Source: Trichobilharzia szidati
Taxonomy: Eukaryota > Platyhelminthes > Trematoda > Strigeidida > Schistosomatidae
NCBI GenBank assembly: GCA_944472155.2
Contig: OX235272.1
Location: 106,212,020 to 106,276,019, forward strand
Direction of reading: 5' to 3'
Length of the DNA: 64,000 nucleotides
This document shows positions 11,640 to 23,620 of the stretch, one piece after another; position 1 is the stretch's first letter; the number at the start of each line of letters is the position of its first letter. The notes under the pieces were generated by a model. That model saw nothing but the letters and a program-made list of their open reading frames with translations, was not told where the DNA came from and ran no database searches. A program made the translations under genes and the position numbers.

Positions 11640-12025
11640 AGAAGTTATCGAATAATGAAGTTTCTTAGGGTTCCATACTAGTGAGAAGTCGTGACCAAAT
11701 GGGGTCTATCCTGTCGGGAGTGGTGACAAATACTCGCCAACGATGACATTAGCTAGCTGATGACAGTCGCACTAAAAGTCATAATTTGGTAGAAGTTAGA
11801 ATTCATGGACTGGACTGGACTGGCCATTGACGAGTTGGGTCCCGGTTGTGTGACTGAGAATGGTCTGCGAGCTCGATAGATTTGTAACTGGAAGGTCCTA
11901 GGTTCGAACCCTAGTGGTGGGTGTGTACTGTCAGTGAGTGAGTTTGAAACCAGGACAACGGAAACAGCTGGTTGTATGTCCAATACTTTCTACTGGTATT
12001 CAATAGTTCTCTTCTAATTGCTGTC
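11640..12025 (+). repeat. SINE-A copy
   Basis: Nearly full SINE-A unit: 5' body ('gtgagaagtcgtgaccaaat'), 'gtagaagttagaattcatgg', a polymerase III box A region (gactgagaatggtctgcgag), box B ggttcgaaccc at 11901-11911, then a decayed hammerhead-like segment (cca ggacaacggaaacagctgg). Confidence 0.7.
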
Positions 12026-12069
12026 GGGTTTCGAACCCCGCAACCAATATCAACAACAATAACCAGCAC

Positions 12070-12780
12070 CAATCACCATCAACGGGAGAGATTTAACAGA
12101 GGTTACTTCCTTCACTTATCTGGCTAGGAAGCATTGTTCAACCACAGGCGGAACGGGTGAGGATGTCAGAGTCAGTCAGGTTCGGAAAAAGGCAAGATAC
12201 GCCTTCATCAACTTGAAACCCAGTTTGGAAATCTTCTGCACTCACTCAGCAGCATAAAGAAGAAGATTCGGATTTTCAACACCAATGTCAAGTCGGTCAC
12301 CTTTTCTATACGGGTCAGAAACTTGCACTGCGTGTCACGAAAATGATTTCCAACAGATTTACACCACAGACTTTCATCACAGCTGCCCACTTCGCAGGCT
12401 CCATACTGAAGATCAAATGGCCAGCCAGCCGGCCAGAAAGAATAAGTAACACGAATCTCTGGCTAGGAACAAACCAACAGGCGAGAGTCGATCGCTCAAC
12501 AAATGTGTTGGAGAAAATGGAGATGGATCGGCCACACACCACTGAGGAGACTGTCGAATGCCAAACACGCTAGCCAGGCCATTGCTCGAGTGGAATCCCA
12601 GCGGGAAGCGACGAGAGGGTCGTCAGTGCAAGTAGATGAGAGATTATGGGCATTTGTGGGGTCAGACAGCTGAATAGGATGGCAGAAAGTAGAAGAAGGT
12701 GGAGATGTGTTGTTTAGGTCCTATGTTCCACTCGGAACCCAAAGGAGCAATAATAATATTATTATTATAATAATACTTGC
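12070..12780 (+). mobile_element. LINE-I 3' end
   Basis: Plus-strand LINE-I remnant: SFTYLA, a run equivalent to GGTGEDVR, KARYAFINLK, LLYGSET, LLEWNPSGKRREGRQ and the tail 'gtcctatgttccactcggaa' followed by AAT/ATT repeats (12752-12775). It holds several frameshifts. Confidence 0.75.
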
Positions 12781-13235
12781 AATCAATTCGTAATCAAACA
12801 TCAAATAAATAATATTTTTTACAAACTATAAACAAAGGAGAAAAAGAAAGAAGTGAATGAAATTTAAAAAAGGCAAATTTCACTTTTGACACAATGCGTG
12901 TACGCACCTTATTACAATGATGAAAATAAGCATATAACAGTAGGTCAGATAAGGACATAAGTGCAAGCAAAAAAAAACAATCGCGTTTATATAATAATAA
13001 TAACTGTGTGTTTCAATGAATGAATGAATAAACGAAGGCAGGCATGCATAAATGCATATATATGAATAAATAAATAAAGTAAACACAAAAATCAATAAAT
13101 TGTCAGCTGATGTTTTTTTTGTGTGTGTGTTCTTTCATTTATTTGTCAGTTGGTTTGGTTGGTTTCATATATATATAGAATGATCTAATTTGGAATAAGT
13201 TCAATAATCTACTGAAATTATAAATAATCCTTTCC

Positions 13236-13420
13236 ATAATACTATTGCAACAGCAGAAGGCAAGACACGCAAGCCAAGGTATATTTCTTCAACGGATCAA
13301 ACCGCTATTTATATACCTATACAGTTTATATTCAGTTTAACCAATCACTCACCGAGCGTGTGATTTTGGTTTACATTAAACGACATGAAATAGAATCTTC
13401 AAATATACATAGTGTTCTGT
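13236..13420. repeat. Possible diverged LTR
   Basis: Starts 'tgcaacagcagaaggcaag', close to the start of the LTR at 14366, and keeps a similar spacing of 'ctatttatat' and 'accaatcactca' blocks. Similarity is weak and partial. Confidence 0.25.
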
Positions 13421-13560
13421 TGCTAATACAGTATTGAACTGTGGGAATATGTGAGAGTAATATTCCGTTATCTGCATCACACCACCACACTATTACTACT
13501 TCATACATTTATTCCCCCCTTTATGAATTTGAATAAAGCAAGAACAACAACAGTGGTGAT

Positions 13561-14349
13561 TTGTGCAGAATACAAGATGGTACCATCCTTTTGTTTATTT
13601 CGTTGGCTTCTCATCAGCTGCTTGCTTACAGCCTAAAGAAATTATTATTAATTTTATGTACAGAAACTATTTTAACATACTTACGTAACACAAAGAGTTC
13701 ATTTTTAAACAAAAAAATCAATATATGCACAGCTAAGTTAGTTCCCATCTATCGAACAATATACTCTTTGTTGCAATCAAAAGTCGACAGATACCCTTCC
13801 GACTGTATCTGCAGAAGCAGTTACATTGGGAGAACAGAAAGAAGAAGAGTATACTTCAGCGGGGAACAAATGCTCTCAACAGTACAATTGCCAAGCATCT
13901 CTTTAACACAGGTCATGAGGTGGACGACACAAAATCCTTCAAAATTATCAATAGGTAAAAGAGTTCAAATTCTCCTCAGCTTTGCCCGAGAAATCTCCAT
14001 CAAACACTTGAAACCCGATTTATGTGTTCAGAAAGAAACGGTTATCAGTCTTTCCTTCCCCTGTCTGGTAACTAGGCGTTTTCATTCTCTCTTTCATTTG
14101 ACCACGTAACGCCAAAAATTCCATTTATTATTTGGCATAAAGTGATTATTATTACTATTATTATTACTATTGTTGAATGCATGTATTGATTTTTTGTTGA
14201 AGAATGAACTCTCTGTGTATATGCAAGTATGTCAAAATAGTTTCTGTACATAAACTTTTAATTGTAATTTCTTTTGGCTGTAAGCAAGCAACTGATGAGA
14301 AGTCAACGAAATAAACAAAAGGATGGTAGCATCTTGTATTCTGCACAAA
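13561..14349 (+). mobile_element. Penelope-like fragment with GIY-YIG domain between inverted arms
   Basis: The two ends (13561-13680 and 14228-14349) are reverse complements of one another. Between them, in two frames on the plus strand, lies a decayed GIY-YIG-type endonuclease domain: CRSSYIGRTERR, then in another frame TIAKHLFNTGHEVDD and KSFKII, then a frame with HLKPDLCVQKETVISLSF, the usual end of a Penelope-like ORF. The reverse transcriptase is missing. Inverted partial pseudo-LTRs around a 5'-truncated body are typical of Penelope-like insertions. Confidence 0.7.
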
Positions 14350-14365
14350 CTATTCCTACTACTAC

Positions 14366-14722
14366 TGTAACAACAGAAGACAAGGGGGGCCAGGTAACAG
14401 ATCGTTTATTAAGGAAATCAACTCGCATATTTATAGCTTTTCATGTACATTATTATTATAGATTATTGTTAGCAGAAAAACACAGTCTTCTGATTGGTTG
14501 TTTCTCACTGAAAGTTAATCTTTCATCTCTTTGTGGCTGTTTCTTGAATGTCAGTCAGATCATCTATATGCTAACTGTATCCGCCTACGCAAACAAAGTC
14601 TGCTGTGGTTGATTGTTGAATCAGTCTTTGTTCATATTTTTCTCATGACCAATATTGAGGACGTAAACATTGACGTAAATTGTGCCATCTACCAATTTGA
14701 CTAGCAGCCAGCTCTCACCACA
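14366..14722. repeat. LTR (about 357 bp)
   Basis: Begins TGTAACAACAG and ends CTCACCACA, giving TG...CA ends. It aligns over its whole length with the solo copy at 60083-60436, and its inner half with 19503-19640. Which pol it belongs to, and its orientation, are not certain. Confidence 0.65.
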
Positions 14723-14939
14723 CGTCTATTTGTCAAATAGACACAGTAGAAGTAAAGGATCTGAAAAGTTCTCTATGGATTGAAATTCTATCAACAACCC
14801 AACAAATAAACATCAATCAATCAATCGATAAATGAGTGTGAAATGATTTATTGATTTATTCGTTTATTTAAGGCTTTAAGAATGAAGAAAAATAAATAAA
14901 GTGGGGATTCAAAGGTTGTAAAGGAAGTCACTCCATTGA

Positions 14940-16068
14940 TCAGCCTAGTTGTGTGTGTGTGTTCGGTGTGGTGTTTTCTTTTAAATCCTGTAACACTCTA
15001 TTCAACAATGGCTTACCAGTTGCAACTACAGGCTTCTTCACCGCACCATTATCGTCACACGATTCGGAGTCAGAACTTGATGACGCTGACTTCACATTTA
15101 GCTTACCACTAAACTTGCTCACTGCTCCACAGTTCGCTTTTGTATGCACTTCTTGCAAACGGATGACAAACACAACCGTGTTTGTCTTGCAGCTTGTAAC
15201 CTATCTGTTGGGACGTCCCACGAAAGCTGTCACACTCATTAGGTTTGTATGGATTACTAGACACCATACACATTCTCGATATCCACTTCTCTGAGACCCT
15301 TTCGTCATAAATGATTGCGTTTTGCTCTCTGATTTCTCTATTCCAGGGGGGTAGGATGCAGTATACTAGCAAACTTGCTCATAGCTTGGTTGACACTGTC
15401 TTTCACCAGGCTCACAATATCATCCAACCCTGGCTCTAAACCATCCTCTTCTAAACGGGAGCTGATTTTTATGAACTTTCTTTGTAAGCGGATGGGTAAT
15501 CTCTTAGCGATTGCCTCAAGAACAGAGCTTGAGTTCAACTCATCCATATAGTTAAGATAAACGAGAGTATTTCTGTATACCATTAAATTATCCAAGAACT
15601 CTGCGAGTTCCTCGGAGGTATCACTTAACTGCGCCCCATTACCTTTAACGGTCTGGAAAATACTACGGGATATCATAAATGGCTTTCCAAACCTTTGACG
15701 TAATATCCTCATAGCCTCTGTATATCCTTCGTTCGGCGACATAAACTTGCAGCAACACCAGTGCAATATCTCAACAAATACATTAACTTCACTTCGTCAT
15801 TTAATACAAAACCACTCAACATGACCTCTAACTCTTTGATAAACTGTGGGTAGTCGGCTGGGTTTCCATCAAAGTACCGAGGTTCAAACTTAGGTAGCCT
15901 TAAGCCCTTACTATCACTAAACGGCGAACCATGAACATCAGACTTATCATGCTGAGCATCATACATATCATTACAATTAACAGGCAACTCATCGTTACTT
16001 ACTTTTCTGTCTGCTTCCACGGTGCCACGTCCCTTCTTTGGCCCCCAGGCATCATCCAACGTCACCAA
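14940..16068 (-). pseudogene. BEL/Pao-type gag pseudogene, copy 1
   Basis: Four overlapping minus-strand frames make up one broken gag. The start is at 16068 (MVTLDDAWGPKKGRG). A block LRLPKFEPRYFDGNPADYPQ, then YLLRYC, is followed after a frame change by MSPNEGYTEAMRILRQRFGK, EELAEFLDNL, VLEAIAKRLP and LQRKFIK. This is the arrangement of the DUF1759-type gag of BEL/Pao elements: a substrate-like fold, then a region that packs the RNA. The C-terminal part has a Cys/His-poor remnant of a knuckle (LQDKHGCVCHPFAR) and a Ser-rich acidic stretch. At least three frameshifts make it non-functional. No protease or reverse transcriptase of the same clade follows. Confidence 0.7.
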
Positions 16069-16790
16069 ATCCTACTTTTATTTCGCGGTATATAGAGTTA
16101 AGCTATTCTGCTCACCAATTTTTGTTTTTATTCTGTTTAACTAAGTGTAAGTACGGAGTTGCGGTGTTAACGCCTTACATCTCGAATCTCTGAGGGGGGG
16201 GGGGGGGTCGATATTTATCAGACGAGTGTCAAGTCAACTGGAGGGTGGTGATATCCCCCCGGGTGATTGCTTCCAGTCAATTAAAACTGATTCGATGTGT
16301 ACTGTTTATGACGGCGAGTTAGTTAGTTTAGTCGCCTAGCGTGATATAACACCTTAGAATTCGAGATCAGTAATAATATAACAATAAGAGCAGATTAAAA
16401 ATATGGCTGGTTGGTTACACCCTAGTAACCAATCAATGTAACTAAGGCCATTATTATTATTATATCTCCTTAGTGTATAGTATATATGAGTATTAGTAGT
16501 AGTACTTGGGATATTCTAACATTCAGAAGATTTACTTAGTTGTAATAGAGTGTAGTCAGGCGAGGTTACTTTGTGTTATATTTGGAGTGGATACTGAAAT
16601 TTATGAGGCATTTTATGTAGATGGATGGTTGAATTGTACCTGGACATCCACTAATGAGAGAGTGGTGTTGTTCCTATTGAAAGATTCACCTTTATCTGCT
16701 TACATAAGATCGCCGAATTTCATGCAGTAGTGCATTTCACTCTCCTGAATGACTGACTAACTGTGAACGATGATTCGATATCTATGATAT
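16069..16790. other. Unassigned part of the duplicated unit
   Basis: Sits upstream of gag on the minus strand and upstream of the LINE piece on the plus strand. It has a G homopolymer at 16193-16207 and TAG/TTA microrepeats. It could be the element's untranslated leader, but no primer-binding site is clear. Confidence 0.35.
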
Positions 16791-16799
16791 ATATAGTGT

Positions 16800-17600
16800 T
16801 CTAAGGCGGAACAGTTACAAGGAGAAATCTTAATGATTTTTAAGAAAATATTTCCGTCTTACCTTCTACATCAAGAAGTCAAGACTTTCTGGATTAACCC
16901 AACCCTTACTCCTACGATTCGTTAACTCTTGCATCCTGTCTATTATTCTCTATGGTTCCCCCATACTTTTTCCCGGGTTACTGAAGAAAGACTATACCTT
17001 ATTACGCAGGATGTTAAAGGTTGTCAGCAGGGTAAGCAACGTGCTACTTAACCAGCTTGTTAATATTCTGGTCGACAGGCACTTGGACTCATTTGAAAAA
17101 TGGGCTAAATCCATTCTGTCTAACTCAGAGCACCCTCTTCATTCACAACTCTCTTCTTGTATCTCATCAGACAAAACCAGAAGCCTATATAGAAAACTAT
17201 ATGCTCGCACTAGCAAGTACAAAAACTCAACCATACCCTACTTAGCTCGTGTTCTGTGCGATAAAGAAAGCATTAGGCGTGATACCTATAACTTATTAAA
17301 TAGTCGGTAGAACAACTGGATCTCGTCTTTCCAACTCATATCATTTATAGGTACAATGTTTTCCTTCTTTCTTTTCCTTTACTCTCTTTTTTTCTGCTAT
17401 GTGCTGCTTTGTTCCTTTCTTCCTTACAAACTCTATTTAAAACATTCTTCTTCGTTCTTTCACACTCTGTATACCTCGACCTTTTGTTACCGCTTACGCC
17501 AGTAAATATGCTAGCATCTACTTTTCTAACAACTTCAAACACTGTTCAATTTCGGCTTTGTTACCTATATGCTAATATGTTGTTGTCAAAAATTGACATG
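16800..17600 (+). mobile_element. CR1-like LINE 3' end, copy 1
   Basis: C-terminal coding sequence of a CR1/Jockey-type LINE: 'PSYLLHQEVKTFWINPTLT' in a shifted frame, then ILYGSPILFPGLLKK, RMLKVVSRVSN, CISSDKTRSLYRKLYARTSK and NSTIPYLARVLCDKESIRRD, stop at about 17310. A pyrimidine-rich 3' untranslated part follows. The same C-terminus occurs at 45049-45288, joined there to its reverse transcriptase. Confidence 0.75.
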
Positions 17601-17747
17601 CATCTACTATACAGTAAAATAATGTAAAGTTCAAAATATCGGGAAAAAAAATATACATCTTATATAATTTTATGTACGGTTATAGGAAAAATATCATTTA
17701 CTTGTGTTAAATGACGCAACATTAAAAAAAATTGATGTGTCACTCAG

Positions 17748-19509
17748 TTATGTGAGATAGGTGTGAAGGTATTCTGGGAATCTAACGTGACGTCCAGAAC
17801 GCGTTTTTTTAGAGTGATCGACCGAAGGTTCAGTGGCTTTCGCCGTGCTAGGGAGTTCTTCGAAGACTGAAGTAGATTCAATTACTTGTGAATTATCGGG
17901 TACGTTTAGCTCCAGGCTAATGGGATTACCTTCCAAGTAAGCTGGTTTCAGACGGTCGATACTGACGGTGTCTTCGCGGCCTTTTTTGTCTAAAACGAAG
18001 AATTTATCAGTACGTTTAATCACTTTATATGGTCCGTCATATGGGGGTTCTAGAGGACGACGTACCGAGTCGCGACGAACAAATACATGTGAAGAAGTTT
18101 TTAAACAAGGGTGAACGAAAACATCAATGGACTGTGGTCGGAGGGGAGCAGGTTTAACTGAACGCATAGCGTTTGTAAGCCTGCTGACGTATGAGGAGTG
18201 ATCTACCACTGGTGGGAAGCTCGAGGGAGAAACAAACTCACCTGGCAGTCGTAGTGTTGTGCCATATACTAGCTCAGAGGTAGTACAACCAGCATCGGTT
18301 TTTAAGGCGTTTCGTATCCCTAGGAGAACTAACGGAAGGGATTCAGTCCAGTGGGTGTTATTTGCAGCTGATAAACCAGCTTTCAACTGTCTGTGTAGAC
18401 GTTCTACCATACCATTCGCTTGAGGATGGTAGGCTGTCGTTCGAAAACGCATGCAACCAAGGATTTTAGTCAAAGCGAAGAATAAACCGCTTTCGAATTG
18501 CCGCCCACGATCAGTTGTTATGGAAGATGGGCATCCAAAGCTTGCGATCCATCTCTCTACAAAGACGCGTGCGACAGTTTCAGCAGATATATCCTTGATG
18601 GGTACTGCTTCAGGCCATCGTGTGAAGCGATCGATGCAGGTTAACATATAGGTGTATCCATGAGATTCTGGAAGGGGGCCATCTAAATCTATATGGACGT
18701 GTTCGAAACGGGCATCAGGGATAAGAAAAGTGCCAAGGGGGCTTTTAGTGTGTCGTATTACCTTGCACTTTTGGCAAGCTAAACACGTCTGTGCCCATTC
18801 CCTTACTTCTTTGTTAATACCAGGCCAACAAAACCGACTAGTTACGAGCTTGACAGTAGTTCGAATACCTGGATGGGATAAGCCATGCAACGTATTGAAG
18901 ACGTTACGGCGATAACTTTTAGGCACGATGGGGCGAGGAGTACTAGTGGAAATGTCACACAGAATAGTATCCTTTCCTATACCTAAGGGTTTCTTGGCTA
19001 GTTGTAGAGTCGTTTTCGACAACTCACGCTGAAGCTCAATATCTTCTTTTTGAAGACGAGCCAGTTTTACAAGGTCTATGCCATCGATTTGGGTGAAAGA
19101 ACAAATACGTGACAAGGCATCTGCCACAGTGTTGTTCACTCCGGAAACATGGCGAATATCTGATGAAAACTGTGAAACGTAATCTAGTTGTCGCGATTCC
19201 CTGGGTGAATACTTATCTGAAGTTGAGTTCAGAGAGTACGTCAGAGGTTTGTGGTCAGTGAAAATGGTGAATTCACGACCCTCCACTGAATGTCGAAAAT
19301 GACGTATAGCACAGTACATAGCTAGAAGTTCCCTTCCGAATGTGCTGTACTTCGTTTCAGCTACTTGAAGGCGCCTCGAGAAAAAGGCGAGTGGTTGCCA
19401 CTCGTTGTTAACTAGTTGTTGCAGAACTGCGCCGATTGCAGTGTCTGATGCATCAACCGAGATACTCAACGGTGCCGTTGGATCCTGATACATAAGAAGG
19501 GTGGCATCC
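17748..19509 (-). mobile_element. Gypsy pol, RNaseH-integrase part (long open ORF)
   Basis: An intact 581-codon minus-strand reading frame (ATG at 19493, frame open a few codons further). Order: RNase H ([31 protein letters not shown], roughly residues 12-130), integrase zinc region (LSHPG histidines and CLACQKC, about 205-250), integrase core ([28 protein letters not shown], about 265-375) and a GPY/F-type module ([22 protein letters not shown], about 490-530). This is the C-terminal half of a Gypsy-type Pol, which copies and inserts the element. Protease and reverse transcriptase are missing: the frame runs into LTR sequence at about 19503-19515 through a short shared stretch (ctttgc/cggat). 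The absence of stops suggests a young copy. Confidence 0.9.
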
Positions 19510-19640
19510 GCAAAGTCTGCTGTGGTTGATTGTTGAATCAGTTTTTGTTCATATTTTTCTCATGACCAATATTGAGGACGTAAACATTGACGTAAATTAT
19601 ACCATCTACCAATTTGACTAGCAGCCAGCTCTCACCACAC
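19503..19640. repeat. Truncated LTR joined to Gypsy pol
   Basis: Inner part of the LTR at 14591-14722. It starts abruptly where the Gypsy pol frame ends and reaches the CTCACCACA end at 19638. Confidence 0.7.
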
Positions 19641-22478
19641 GTCTATTTGTCAAATAGACACCGTAGAAGTAAAGGATCTGAAAAGTTCTCTATGGATTGA
19701 AATTCTATCAACAACCCAACAAATAAACATCAATCAATCAATCGATAAATGAGTGTGAAATGATTTATTGATTTATTCGTTTATTTAAGGCTTTAAGAAT
19801 GAAGAAAAATAAATAAAGTGGGGATTCAAAGGTTGTAAAGGAAGTCACTCCATTGATCAGCCTAGTTGTGTGTGTGTGTGTGTGTGTGTTCGGTGTGGTG
19901 TTTTCTTTTAAATCCTGTAACAAGGCTTCTTCACCGCACCATTATCGTCACACGATTCGGAGTCAGAACTTGATGACGCTGACTTCACATTTAGCTTACC
20001 ACTAAACTTGCTCACTGCTCCACAGTTCGCTTTTGTATGCACTTCTTGCAAACGTGTAAAACACAACCGTGTTTGTCTTGCAGCTTGTAACCTATCTGTT
20101 GGGGACATCCCACGAAAGCTGTCATACTCATTAGGTTTGTATGGATTACTAGACACTTCTGAGACCCTTTCGTCATAAATGATTGCGTTTCGCTCTCTGA
20201 TTTCTCTATTCCAGTGGTGGGATGCAATATACTAGCAAACTTGCTCATAGCTTGGTTGACACTGTCTTTCACTAGGCTCACAATATCATCCAACCCGGGC
20301 TCTAAACCATCCTCTTCTAAACGGGAGCTGATTTTTATGAACTTTCTTTGTAAGCGGACGGGTAATCTCTTAGCGATTGCCTCAAGAACAGAGCTTGAGT
20401 TCAACTCATCCATATAGTTAAGATAAACGAGAGTATTTCTGTATACCATTAAATTATCCAAGAACTCTGCGAGTTCCTCGGAGTTATCACTTAACTGCGC
20501 CCCATTACCTTTAACGGTCTCGAAAATACTACAGGATATCATAAATGGCTTTCCAAACCTTTGACATAATATCTTCATAGCCTATGTATATCCTTCGTTC
20601 GGGGACATAAATTTGCAACACTGTATGGCTCTTGCAACAACACCAGTGCAATATCTCAACAAATACATTAACTTTATCTCATCATTTAATACAAAACCAC
20701 TCAACATGACCTCAAACTCTTTGATATAAACTGTGGGTAGTCGGCTGGGTTTCCATCAAAGTACCGAGGTTCAAACTTAGGTAGCCTTAAGCCCTTACTA
20801 TCACTAAACCGGTGAACCATGAACATCAGACTTATCATGCTGAGCATCATACATATCATTACAATTAACAGGCAACTCATCGTTACTTACTTTTCTGTCT
20901 GCTTCCACGGTGCCACATCTCTTCTTTGGCCCCCAGGCATCATCCAACGTCACCAAATCCTACTTTTATTTCACGGTATATAGAGTTAAGCTATTCTGCT
21001 CACCAACTTTTGTTTTTATTCTGTTTAACTAAGTGTAAGTACGGAGTTGCGGTGTTAACGCCTTACATCTCGAATCTCTGAGGGGGGGGGGGGGGGAGGT
21101 CGATATTTATCAGACGAGTGTCAAGTCAACTGGAGGGTGGTGATATCCCCCGGGGTGATTGCTTCCAGTCAATTAAAACTGATTCGATGTATACTGTTGA
21201 TGACGGCGAGTTAGTTAGTTCGTTAGTTTAGTCACCTAGCGTGATATAACACCTTAGAATTGGAGGTCAGTAATAATATAACAATAAGAGCAGATTAAAA
21301 ATATGGCTGGTTGGTTACACCCTAGTAACCAATCAATGTAACTAAGGCCATTATTATTATATCTCCTTAGTGTATTGTATATATGAGTATTAGTAGTAGT
21401 AGTAGTAGTTGGGATATCCTAACATTCAGAAGATTTACTTATTAGTTGTAGTTAGGCGAGGTTACTTTGTGTTATATTTGCAGTGGATACTGGGATTTAT
21501 GAGGCATTTTATGTAGATGGATGGTTGAATGTACCTGCATATCCACTGATCAGAGAGTGGTGTTGTTCCTATTGAAAGATTCACCTTTATCTGCTTACAT
21601 AAGATGGCCGAATTTCATGCAGTAGGGCATTTCACTCTCCTGACTGACTGTGAACGGTGATTCGATATCTATGACATATAAGTGTTCAAAGGGGGAACAG
21701 TTACAAGGAGAAATCTTGATGATTTTTAAGAAAATATTCCGTCTTACCTTCTACATCAAGAAGTTAAGACATTCTGGATTAACCCAACCCTTACTCGTAC
21801 GATTCGTTAACTCTTGCATCTTGTCTATTATTCTCTATGGTTCCCCCATACTTTTTCCCGGGTTACTGAAGAAAGACTATACCTTATTACGCAGGATGTT
21901 AAAGGTTGTCAGCAGGGTAAGCAACGTGCCACTTAACCAGCTTGTTAATATTCTGGTTGACAGGCACTTGGACTCATGTGAAAAATGGGCTAAATCCATT
22001 CTGTCTAACTCACACCACCCTCTTCATTCACAACTCTCCCCTTGTATCTCATCAGGCAGAACCAGAAGCCTATATAGAAAACTATATGCTCGCACTAGCA
22101 AGTACAAAAACTCAACCATACCCTACTTAGCTCGTGTTCTGTGCGATAAAGAAAGCATTAGGCGTGATACCTATAACTTATTAAATAGTCAGTAGAACAA
22201 CTGGATCTCGTCTTTCCAACTCATATCATTTATAGGTACAACGTTTTCCTTCTTTCTTTTCCTTTACTCTCTTTTTTTCTGCTATGTGCTGCTTTGTTTC
22301 TTTCTTCCTTACAAACTCTATTTAAAACATTCTTCTTCGTTCTTTCACACTCTGTATACCTCGACCTTTTGTTACCGCTTACGCCAGTAAATATGCTAGC
22401 ATCTACTTTTCTAACAAATTCAAACACTGTTCAATTTCGGCTTTGTTACCGACATGCCAATATGTTGTTGTCAAAATT
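19508..22478. repeat. 3-kb duplicated unit, copy 2
   Basis: Partner of 14591-17593. It lacks the first 225 bp of the copy 1 LTR, has a longer GT run (19866-19890), and a gag part with different small indels. Confidence 0.85.
19908..20945 (-). pseudogene. BEL/Pao-type gag pseudogene, copy 2
   Basis: Same gag as copy 1. The long frame (20578 to 20012) holds QRFGKPFMIS, EELAEFLDNL, VLEAIAKRLP, LQRKFIK and the tail through LQDKHGCV. A second frame supplies the Ser-rich acidic end. A stop after the KFMSPNEG block and frame changes near 20700 and 20815 split the N-terminal part. It lacks the 26 bases present in copy 1. Confidence 0.7.
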
Positions 22479-22630
22479 AACTGAGATTACCCATAATCTA
22501 TGTAGAATTTTATTTATTGTTAATGTACAAACTGGATGCAATACTGTAGTGAAATGCTGAGAATTCCATTCTGTATCACAAGTACTGTTTTGGAATAAAG
22601 CAAATTATTATTATTAGTAATAGTAGTAAA
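21680..22630 (+). mobile_element. CR1-like LINE 3' end, copy 2
   Basis: A single open frame (codons from about 21650 to 22195) with IFRLTFYIKKLRHSG, RFVNSCILSIILYGSPILFP, CISSGRTRSLYRKLYARTSK and the C-terminal IRRDTYNLL. The 3' tail continues past the end of the duplicated unit to 'aataaagcaaattattatt' near 22600, so this copy keeps the natural LINE end that copy 1 has lost. Confidence 0.8.
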
Positions 22631-22740
22631 CAACTGTTTGATGCGTTTTCTACAAGTACAGTGTAAATAGTCAAGATTGAATCATTCGTATTTGAAACAA
22701 TCGATGCTGGATTTCAGTGTCCGTAGGAACACCACTACCA

Positions 22741-23620
22741 TCACCACCCTAGTTGACGAGTTTGTTGTAAAAGGTACGAAACGCGTATGTCCTGGATTCT
22801 AATGCTAGTCCTCTGTGCCAGCCCTGTTTCCCTAATAAGTTTGAATAGTTGTCTGGTGATACTTATTTCCGATGCCTTTTCCATCTCTTTCGCTTTTGTC
22901 ACCCAGTACTGTTCACGGTTGTTGCGAAGACTTCTTGTTAGTTCGCGTTTGTGCAGCTTTCGCTGCTCATCATAATCGGAGCTCACCGGAATCTGTCTTC
23001 TTGCGTCAATCAGTTCGGATGAGGTAGTAGAAATCCACTGGCTTTTTACTGGTTTATTATTAACAGCCTTTACAGCTGTGTCTACAGCTAACTGTATGTT
23101 GTGCCAGGCTTCTTCGAGAGGAGTCTTGCTGTCGACCTCAGATACTCGCTTCGCTATTTCTTCCTTAAATAGCAACTCAGTTCTTGATCTAGTAGGGGAC
23201 ACTGCTTCACTGCCAACAATTGTTTATTTCCGTTCAATCGTAAGTATAAACGTGCGTGAACCGGGGCGTGATCCGAGTCTAGCACGTGTTCCAGAAGGAG
23301 TGGCAGTCTTCCACTGACCCTCGCCGACGATAGCCTATCGCTATGTGGTCTATTTGAGTCCAACGTTGATTTGGTGATGGAGGTCGCCAGGTTACAATGT
23401 TTCTGAACAGAACTTTAGAAGACGATCACCGTTGTCGGTTCGTCAGCAGGGAACTCCATACGTACCACCTATATACTTCTCAGCCTGGCATAACTTCCTT
23501 ACTTGGGCAGTGAAGTTGTCTGCTAAAACAACTGTTTTTGAGCGTTGTGCTTTTTGCAGCAAATTAGACAGTTTCTTGTAGAAATCATTCTTACTGCTAG
23601 CCATCACAGACTAAGCGAAA
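22741..23620 (-). mobile_element. LINE endonuclease C-terminus and linker
   Basis: Minus-strand remnant of the 5' half of a LINE. At 23600-23520 a decayed endonuclease block (KTVVLA.NF.AQV, cf. GDFNAQVG) is visible. At 23350-23260 comes a DSDHAPVHARLYLRL block, the conserved end of an apurinic-type endonuclease. Then a linker frame (23202-22741) with ELLFKEEIAKRVSEV, LEEAWHNIQLAVDTA, REQYWVTKAKEMEKA and LFKLIRETG, the usual stretch ahead of the reverse transcriptase. Two or more frameshifts. The reverse transcriptase is not present. Confidence 0.75.

Larger units (their letters stand above)
14591..17593. repeat. 3-kb duplicated unit, copy 1
   Basis: Matches 19508-22478 base for base apart from a few per cent differences and small indels, for example 26 extra bases in the gag part near 15262-15288. 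It contains part of the LTR, the BEL/Pao-type gag (minus), a leader with a G run (16193-16207), and the CR1-like LINE 3' end (plus). Confidence 0.85.

Noticed and set aside
12880..13095. 71-codon minus frame
   Set aside because: Low-complexity AT repeats (AATA, GAATAAAT) only.
15338..15766. Single-copy host gene
   Set aside because: Present twice in the window with frameshifts, and carries a BEL/Pao gag motif order.
16193..16207. G-quadruplex promoter element
   Set aside because: A plain G homopolymer inside a duplicated retroelement leader, with length differing between copies; no evidence for a regulatory role.
22741..23202. Host protein with coiled-coil
   Set aside because: The frame continues a LINE endonuclease remnant and matches the linker before LINE reverse transcriptases.
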